Assembly (NCBI GenBank): GCA_016806645.1
Contig: JACSYO010001856.1
Coordinates: forward strand, 3,651,501 to 3,715,500
Direction of reading: 5' to 3'
DNA: 64,000 nt
Source of the DNA: Ophiodon elongatus
Lineage: Eukaryota; Chordata; Actinopteri; Perciformes; Hexagrammidae
Shown: piece after piece, positions 26,940-36,900 of the stretch
How the letters are laid out: each line of letters opens with the position of its first letter
Numbering within the stretch: the first letter of the stretch is position 1
The notes under the pieces: model-generated
What the model was told of the DNA's origin: nothing
What the model saw: only the letters and a program-made list of their open reading frames with translations
The model's database searches: none
Program-made: the position numbers and the translations under genes

Positions 26940-28486
26940 ATGTTGAAAACCGAGAAGTAAAACATCAACAACAAAAAAAAAGAAGAAGCTTGTATTAGTT
27001 TTTAGAGCTGCAAATTAGCATGTTAGGTGTAGTGTTACTCGCAGAGGACCTCAAGAGAGGAAATACCCATCCCTCTCCACCAACCCGAAGAGTAAACTGA
27101 GATACACCGGAGGCAGTTTCAAAGGACCGAGCACAACTCTTGGAATCTGGAGCAGTGCCTATCCTGCAATGTGCGGTACGTGTGGTGGTGGTGCTGCAGG
27201 AGGAGGAGGAAGAAAAAGAAAAAAACTAAACAAAACTAAACGGACCACAAGTCATCAGTAACAGTCTAAACCTGGGTCCAGTTTTTTTTGGGTTGCAGTT
27301 CTTCACGCTGGAGTGCTCCTCACCTTCCAGTGGCATTAAACAGCCTCTTTCAAAGCCCCACGTAGCAGTAAAACACGACGCCCTGAGATGGAGCCAAGAT
27401 AGAGAGTGTTGATGTGAGGTAGTGAAGCGCTGCTCTGCCTCGCAGTGAGGCTTCAAAGGGGATCGGTTTTCACACATGAAATAAAGATCTCAGATAATCA
27501 TATAGCATAGCAAAGCTGACGCGAGACGGTGCCATTTATGGAGGGAGGGGAGACGAGGCCAATTTTCATACAACACCTACAGACTGAGAGCCTCGGCAAA
27601 TTAATCTCTCTGCATTTCTCTATAGCCAAACAAGATAAATCACTTTTTTTTTTTACACTGAGACTATCAGGCTCATCTTCACACGATGCATTGAGGTAGT
27701 ATCATGGATTTGCTCTAGTAGAACAGATGCTTAGGTCTTCTGAAATGCCAGAGCTTTGCAAAATAGATCTCAGGAAGAGTCGGCAGTGCCAAGAGGAAGT
27801 CAGATCTGCTGCGTTTTACAATGCAATTTTATGGCTTTGATAAGAAACCCAATTCCTTTCCAGAGGTCACAGTCTGTAAATTGTTTGATGTTGAGCCCTT
27901 CACATGCACTATTAACAAAACATAAGCTATATGGTGGTGATTTTAGTCTGAGACACATTTAGGGCACACATTTATGTAACAAATATTACACTGAGCTGAG
28001 CAGCATTAGTTCACTATGCAACAAAAGAATTGTCAATAAGTGGTTAAAACCACATTTAGGGCCCAAATGGACACTAAAGCTTTCTCCTCTGAGACTCAAC
28101 CACTTTGTTTGCCTTGATTTTTCACCATCTCCAGAGAAAGTTGAGTGGACAACAAACTGGATAAATAAATGGACAAGTGAGTCTTTTAACTTTGCCGACT
28201 GAAGAGGACTAACGTGTAATTTGACGTCTCAGAGGGAACATCAAAGACAGACACCTTCTCTCCAGACACCCCTCGGTCACGGCACACCCTCTTCTCTGCC
28301 TGCACCCCGGGAAGGAAATTATAGCCGCGGAGTCAGAATCCATCACCAGGCGGGTCGGAGGAAGCTGCTCTATGATTAAAACTGTGCATGGTCAGCAACA
28401 CCGAGACTGGAGGGGTTTGAGCAGACAGAACATGCCAGAGGGCTTCCCGTGTTAGCTGTAGTTCAACACACAGGTCATGCAGAGAT

Positions 28487-28552
<66 letters not shown>

Positions 28553-28685
28553 AAGAAAAGGCCCTCCATACGGAGGAGGTGTGATTCAGTAGACTTATTC
28601 TTTGTGTACTATATATTCAGTCGAATTATACTGTATGTCAGTTCAAATTAACTCTCTGACATTGCCGGATAAGAGGTTGCGAGGA

Positions 28686-28734
<49 letters not shown>

Positions 28735-31700
28735 ATTGATGTGGATGTATGGATTTTTGCACACGTGTTGTTTGCTATCTAATTTTTTTTTTTTTTATGC
28801 CTTTCTTTTGCCGAGTCATAGCGAACAGCCACCAGCCATCTCTCCACGTCAGATTAACATTGCAAACACTGCTGGTCACATTACCTCACCCACATCAAAG
28901 GCTGCCTCCTGAAAGGCTCAGTGGAATATTAGCAAAGATTTACAGCCTTCATCTCTTCGCTTCAGAAACATGCTGATCTGAAGTAATCTCCCTCCCCCCT
29001 CTCCCTTTTTGTGTTTTATGTGTGAAGTTGGCCAACACTTTAATGACCCATTTACAAAACTTTTACACCTGCAAAGATAAGCTTTTACAACTCAGCCAGC
29101 CCCTCGGGCACTAAACCCTACCTGTAACTCAAGGTAACAGCCTTTATTAGCTTTTGCAAAATATGTAACCGCAGCGATTAACATGTATCGCACTGTTTAT
29201 CTCAGAGAGGAGCAGAGGGAGAGGAGACAAGTTGTCAAGATCAAGAGTGTGAGCTGTAAGATCACCCCTCCGGCCATTTAGAGACACCTGGAGATGAGAG
29301 GGCTCAAAAACATTGGGCCTAAATCACAAATATTCCCTTACTTTCTTTTAAATTTGTTTGTGAAAATTGAAAAGGACAACACTACCTGTGATGCACAAAA
29401 GGGACGCGAGTGCCAGTAATTAGCAATAGTTTGACAGCCCTGTAGCTGTGCACACCGCTGTACTCTTCACACTAAATGAGACAAATATTATTACCGCTAC
29501 CACATGCTATTTCCGTCATCCTGACCTACTGTCATCTTCTCGAGCTCCAAGGTAACAGTGCACAAAAGCAACACAGGTCGGCATTACGGTAACATGTGAG
29601 CCGACACAAGCGCCTCTGTTTTTGTCCTTTAGTTTCCTCGGGAGTCAGAGAGTTAACAGGGAACCTGAGCTAGAGGTGAAGCCTTAAAACACATTCTCCA
29701 CCAGCCGATGAACTCCACTTTGGGACCTTGCATTCCCAGGAGGAAGCCATGGTTTGGAAGGAAATGGAGACAGCCTGTCGCTTGGCCTTGATTTACAGAT
29801 GGTCTCCGCCTGCCAAGAGCAACAAATCACAACATTATGGCCCTCTGAATTCAGAGTGAAGCTCAGGTCCAAAGAATGAGAAACAAGACCGGAGAGAAAG
29901 AGAAGAGAGGGGGAGTCATGTGCAAAATGACACACCTCATCTCCAAAAGCATGTGCGGTTAGTACAGCAACAGGATATCTCACCCTTCATGAACGAAATG
30001 AGTTGTTCTGGAACCTTTAAGTTCGTGGGCAAAAAGGACAGAGCCGTCCTGCTGAGGTGGCATGGGCTTACGGAGTGTGTGTGTGTGTGTGTGTGTGTGT
30101 GATTACTGCAAAATAGGATGGATTATACATTTGAGACTAGTTGGCAACATGCCTGCTTCCATGCATGTTGTGTTTAACAGCGAGTGTGCTGCACTGTGTC
30201 TGGAGGGTCTTAGTAATTAGTCAAAGCTCTCTTTGAGGAGAGACAGTCCTTCAGTCGTCTGGGTGGCTTCAGACGCCAGTCTCAAGTGCCGCAAAGTGTG
30301 GGAGGAACAGGGTTTTAGCCAAGAAGTCTACCTCCAGGGCAGTAAGAAAGTGACAGTCACTTAAATCCTTAACCGCAGCCAAATGAGAAGAAACACCTCC
30401 GTGACTCGTCATAGGGGAAGTTACAAGGAAATAATAAAATAAAATGCTGAGATCTTTGATTCAATTGTTTTTTTAAATTCAAAAGATTACATTACCTACA
30501 AAAAATGTGCTCACTTGTAAGTTATTTTAGAGCGCAGACCTTTTTTTGGAATAGAAAACGTTCAAGTCCAGATTTAAAGTTTTCTCTTTAATGTGGTTTT
30601 CATCCTGATCCAGCCAGGACATGTTAGATTATAAACTGAAATGCACTAATGTTTTTACTATCTGATCTGCTGAACCGGTTATGCAAGTTGTCAGGGTTGC
30701 ATTGCGATTGCAATTCTGTGGTCTGTATGTGATCTAGCCACTAGACACACTGAAGTAGTAACAAACTGTAGACGAGGAGACGTCATAAAAGCTTCAAAAC
30801 TTTACAATTCCTCCAACATCTATAACAACCAGCCCGTTGTATTTCCTCCAAAGCCACTTACTAAACCTCGTCATTGCAATCAACAGCAGAGCTCCATGTG
30901 TTAGGTGGCGGTTAAGAAAACCTCTGACGTGTGCATGTTGACCAGATGTAAGTGACCTCAACACCAAGGAGGCCATTCCTCCTCTCTGTCTATGCACACA
31001 CACATCCATACCACATATCACACACACGCGAGCGCGCGCACGCACACACACGCACACACACAGCATGTTTGATGCAGACATCCTGCCAGCCACAAGCCAC
31101 TACCTCTAAACAGCCCTCACATCTGACCTTTTAACTGTAGTTACCCAAAATCTCTGTAATTACACAGTGTGTTTCAGCTTTGCAAGTAAACATCGCAGCA
31201 GAAATAGACACTTCAACTACTATATACAAGCGCGCTGGTGCCAAGGGGACGGTTTCTATTCATAGCTGACTGGAATTAGTGGCTTGTGTCGCTGTTCACC
31301 ATAATGAATTTGCAGCAGAGTAAACGGCGACTAAATTCTTCTAAAAAAGGTGCTCATACGCCAATTAAAGAAACATAAAGAATACACACAAATCAGAACC
31401 CAGAAAACAATATTCATGAAAAAAAGCTCAGGCACATCACTGTTGGTTTCACAGCTGCATTGTGTCTTAAATAAAAGTGAAATAATCGTATCATCTGAAT
31501 ACTGATAGCAGCACTGATATGGAACAACGTTCCAGGGAGAGACTTTTTCTCTCCCACTGACCCGCCGGATATCCCCCGTCAGAAACGAGCGAGCACGCAT
31601 TGACTTTCCCCAAACACATTTAATAAAATCTGTTCTGAGGCATAATAGCACCGATACAGGCGATGTAATGTAAAAACCCTTCCTCGGTCTAAAATATGTT

Positions 31701-33852
31701 ATTTTATTTTTAATATGCCATTTTTCTTATTTTTTCTCCACAACCACCTGGCGCCCCTCAAGAAATTATTTCGAGGCCGAGAATCACCGCCCAAAAAGAC
31801 TTACAAAACCTTTGTGCAAGGATGTTGTTGTTTTTTTCAAACTTGAGCAAGAAACAGGGTGGGGGGGCGGTGGGTTTGACGGACAGGGCAAATGTTCCTT
31901 TGGGGAGCACAGGGTTGGCCGGCTTCATTGAGAGTCTACAGGGTGAGGTCCTCTTTAGGTTGCGGCACCTGTGGAGCATAAACACATCAGGGGAGGACAG
32001 CTTTCCTTTCAGGGGGACCGCTCCTCTGTTTAGCTTTCCCTCCACCAAAAACATCCCCTAACAGACAATCCAGACCTCTTTCAGCCTTGGCGCCACAGGA
32101 AGAGCTGAAGTGCCCTGGAAACTCCGTCTTTGGGAGGCACAATGCTCTCCCAACTCTGTTTACCTAAATACACTTCCTCCATTCGCTCTACCTCAGGTGG
32201 CCTTAGAGCCCTGGCCACCACAGCTTTCCAACACAAGGAGGATGAACACAACAGCAGGGCTCATGGAAGCTGTGTAGTCCATCGCTGGTGTTTCCCAATA
32301 CGACCAGTTTGAAAGAAAAACAAGTGGAAGGGAATCACGCTGGGGCTGTGCGTCTGTGAGCAGTGATAAATGTATTCACATATTAGGGTAAACAAATGGG
32401 TAATGTGCCTGTGCGCTTCATGGCACATGAGCATGTGCGTGCAGGAGTCTGTGCACGCGCGCCCTCTCATGAGAGCTCGATAGCGGTTTTATGCAGATGT
32501 TGATCACATTCCTATTTGAGAGCCACTTTGAGTGCTCAGTCAAATTATTCAGCACTTACTGCACGGGCCAGAGCGCAACCCGCAGGGGGACCTGATAAAC
32601 AAACAAGAGAGAATTATTCGGGGTTTAAACACTTAAACACCCACTTCAGCAGATCCTTTTAAGTGGGTGATTAAAAATGGGCAGAGGAGCTCAGCGCCAC
32701 CACAGGAGTCCCAGTCACCTAGAGTTTCTCCCAGTCCCACGCACACGCATGCACACACAGCGCTGTCAATCCCAAACCTATAACTGACTATTCTTACATT
32801 CCGAATTCAGATTTTTGGGGTGGAGCAGAAACACAGAAGAACTTGCATTAAGTGCAGACTGATTGAGTCGTACATACAAGTCATCGACTATATATGAAAA
32901 ACAATTACTCAATCAAGTATGACAACTGATTTCTGTTCCTCTCACTCCTCAACACTCCTCCCTTTGCACACAGCCATTCAGACAATTATTAATTGCTGCT
33001 TTTTATTTAGTTGAGTTAGGTCCAGGGCCCTGGTATTGTGCATGCTGGCTCACTGGGACACTTTTTGGAACTGATCCATTGTTGATGTGATAAGATACAC
33101 CCGTGCTACAAGTCAAAATGCGTACAGTGAAATAGCTATGGATTAAGTTATAATAGATATTTAGTTTTTTTGGAATATGGCTGAAACCGCACATAAGTCA
33201 TATACATCCGATGACAACCTTGACTTTTACATACGTGTGATAATCAAATCTACCTGAATATCACACATTAATCTTTTGAAGGAATTATATGAAAAGTAAG
33301 TGCCTCGTTGTAAAAGTCTTTGATCCACCACATATCACATGAAACTAGCATTTATCTTGCTCTCCTTTCTACCTTAATATTTCAAGGTTTAAATTTCTTT
33401 TGGAAAAGAACACTTTCCCAAAGCTTTTCAAAAAAGCATCAGCATGTCTAAGGCATACACGAACACACGTCAAAGGTCGAACATATGCACGCATTACGGC
33501 AAAGATGATGTCAGTAAAATTAACTCTAGATATCGATGGACTAGTGCAGTGCCCGTTCGAAGCGGGACAATTGCTTTGCCTCTGGAAGTGCCGCTCAAAG
33601 CGTTGACGAGACCGCTCATCGCTCCCCGTCTCCAGGGAAGGGAAGAAGAGTTCGGTTGCAGCGTTAGTATATCCATTCACCCAGCAGCACAGGTTAACTG
33701 CAGTCAATGAACCGCCGCCTGAAAAGGCCCTCTGTGGACGATACGCTCGACTCCGTCTGCAGAGCCCTGAAGCCGTTTAGTCAAAGCGGTGCGTGTCCAA
33801 ATCACTTTAATGTCGACACTGCGCATCCCCAGAAATACACCCGCATGCGGAA

Positions 33853-33946
<94 letters not shown>

Positions 33947-36900
33947 CTACAGACAGAGAGATTTATTGCTTTATAGTTGGATTATCTGCTCAGAGCATCA
34001 AACTATTTGTACTTTACACGAGACACATGCTTATCAGTGGCAAGCCATTTCAATCTGAGTCCACTTTCAAAGCAAAAGGAAAACTAAATAGCCAAACATC
34101 CTAAAAATATAACCATTTCTTGGAATTGTGAAATGAATGCCATCCTCAAGTGTGGAATAAAACCTGCCAGCCTAAATGCATCTGTGAAGGGGCGGTGAGA
34201 GACACTTTGATCAACAGCTATCCGTATACCAAGCATATATTTGGGGAAACAAAGCAAAATCTCAGCCGCTAATCCTCAGAGATTTAGAGCACATTCCCCC
34301 AGAATCCTTTGATCTCTGGAGTGCATCCGGACAGCTGACTCCAGGCTGCACACTCACATGCTCATGCGTGAACAGATTTGCACATACGTGAGTGTCATTT
34401 CCTTCATACCATTAAGATGACAAGTGACGTGGTTTTAGTCCCAATGACACCTTTGAGTAACAGTTGATTATTGCCATTACAAAACTTTAAAGCATTTTAT
34501 CGTATTTGTTAAAGAATTCGGAGATAACTACGGAAAATGGTATGTGATGTGGAATGGCCGTTGTGAAAGACTTAGGGGAGATGCAGAGGAGATGCTTCAG
34601 CACAAAAAAGGAGAAAAGAGGATAAACCTGATCAAGTGTCTACATGCCACCAGGGCTTTACCTTACTCTAAACCACTGTCAGTCTTTCACAGAAAACCTT
34701 TCCGGAAGGCACCATTCACAGAAACCGAGAGTTGTCCGCTCTGCTTTGTCACACAAGGAGAATCTCCTCCAGCTTTAAGTAATCTAGGTGACACATGATG
34801 CCGGATGCGACATTAAAGCCAGCTGCACGTACCCGAACCTCCCAGTCCCCCAGCTACACGCTGACGTCAGCCCAAGACCTCCACGCCATCTTCTCATGGG
34901 AAAATCAAAAACAATCAGAGAGCCCCTCTATGGCCAGGTGCTACCCCTCCTCCCCATATAGGCCGAGGCTTTTCTTCTCTTTAGAGTGTGGCTCCAAACT
35001 TTTTCTCCCAGCCTCTTCAAAGAGCAACAACAGGCCCCCGGTCCCTTGGGAGCACAGAGGGGGTAGAGCCCGGTGGGAGAGGGGGCATACGTCACACAGC
35101 ACGCACAAGAGGCCAGCCGGTGGGAAAAGAAAACGCACAGGGAGAGGACAGAAAGAAGGCGAGAAAGAGGAAGAGGAGTCTGCATTTGAAAGGTGCTTTC
35201 AGCTTCTAGAACAAGGGCCCTCGCTTTGTGGCAACGACAAGGAGAGAAAAAGCACAACAGCAGAAGCGAGAGACGAATGGGGCGCAAACCCTGCTATGTC
35301 TTTTATCAGACTTGGAGGCTGAGGGAATGCGGTTAAAAGCTTTAGGCCTACTTCCAAAAAAAAAACCTTTCTACTTAAAAAAAAAAAAGAAATCAAAGGG
35401 CTAGCAACCAACTGCGAGACAAGGGGATTGGGGGGGCAGAAGTTTCACTGTGATTCACTTTTGAGTTGCATTCTGTCGTCAGACGTACCTTTGCTTTTAG
35501 TCTACGCTTCCAAACAAGTTGAGCTGAGGCTCAGTTTGAAAAAAAATGTATATGAGCTTGGGAATTGTGAGAGCAGCAGCTTGTGGGAGATTGGATGGGG
35601 CTTTTTACGACAGAGGGCAGGGCCTCACAGCAGAGGAGGGGCCATCAGTGTCACTACTGACACTTTCCTGCATGGCCCAATTCAAATTCAGTCTCATTTC
35701 ATCAGCCGCAACCAACACAGGGCCACAGGGTGAACGCAAGAAACAGATGGAGACCGGGAGGGGAAAGAGGAGGAGAGGGGAGAACCAGAGGAGGGGGAGG
35801 GGGAATTTTAAGAATAGAAAAAAAAAGGGGCACCTTGGGTGGAATAAGATTTTTTTCTTTTTAGTTACTCTTGACATGCTACAAACATAATAGACTTTCA
35901 TTTCATCCGATGCCAAGAGAAGCAACCCTTAAAACTAACCAACAGAAATTTGAACTTCAAAGTCATAAGTGGTGAGAACCATATCAATGTCCGGAACATA
36001 TCCAATTTATAGGTAGGTGTAGACACCATGCTGTACACAGGGGAGAAAGTGTGCCGTGACCTGGATCTCATGTGTTGAGACCCACAGACACACCTGCCCA
36101 CACCACTCACTCACTCACTCACTCACTCACTCACTCACTCACTCACTCACTCACTCACCGTCTGCCAAGCTCAAACAAGCTCCATCTGACTGCAGGGCTC
36201 ATGAATGGCTGTAGAGTCGGCATGGCGACGTCATTAAGATCTCAAGTGCATCTTTATGTCTCAATCTATCTCTGCATGCTCGACCGACATTTCGATTTCA
36301 AAACCACTAATGAAGAATAACTGCCGATGAAACGGCAACCTCAAAACGATGACTGGTATGAAAACGGCATTGTTCCCACAGGGAATATGGTTTTGGAAAA
36401 GATCAGATCAAAAGAATTCCAAGCGTGGACTTCCTGCTGTTGACACCCGACCCACATTCTCCTGGACCCTGGTTCAGCTGGGAGGGGTGCTCAAAGAACA
36501 GGGGCTATAAATAACTTGTCTCACCAGGTATTCTATACAATATAGCCAGCTTTAAAAGCTGAGAGTTGACTCACATTCTATCAAGTAAGAGGTTAGCTTC
36601 TGTTTTTATTTGAAAGCACCTTAGGATTGAGTTTTTAAACTTTTTCTCACAGAGCGTTGAGACTTCTGACACAGTTAAAGCTAATGTTAATGTTGTCTTT
36701 ACAGAAAGCATCATTTAAATAACACTAACTCAACGTTTGAGATCATTTAGATTAGAATAGATAGAATTTGTAATCTTTAGAGAATATTTTTTGAAGTAAA
36801 ATGACTTTCAGACATGGAATTTAATCCATAAATGCTCAAAAAAAGTTGTATAAAGTTGTAATAAAACATCATCTTGCAATGCTCTAAGACATATCAATGT

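Noticed and set aside
34795..35322. 175-codon plus-strand open frame in intron 3
   Set aside because: Compositionally biased (Lys/Arg/Glu from purine-rich DNA), opposite to nkd1 and without family similarity. Treated as chance in a GC-richer block.
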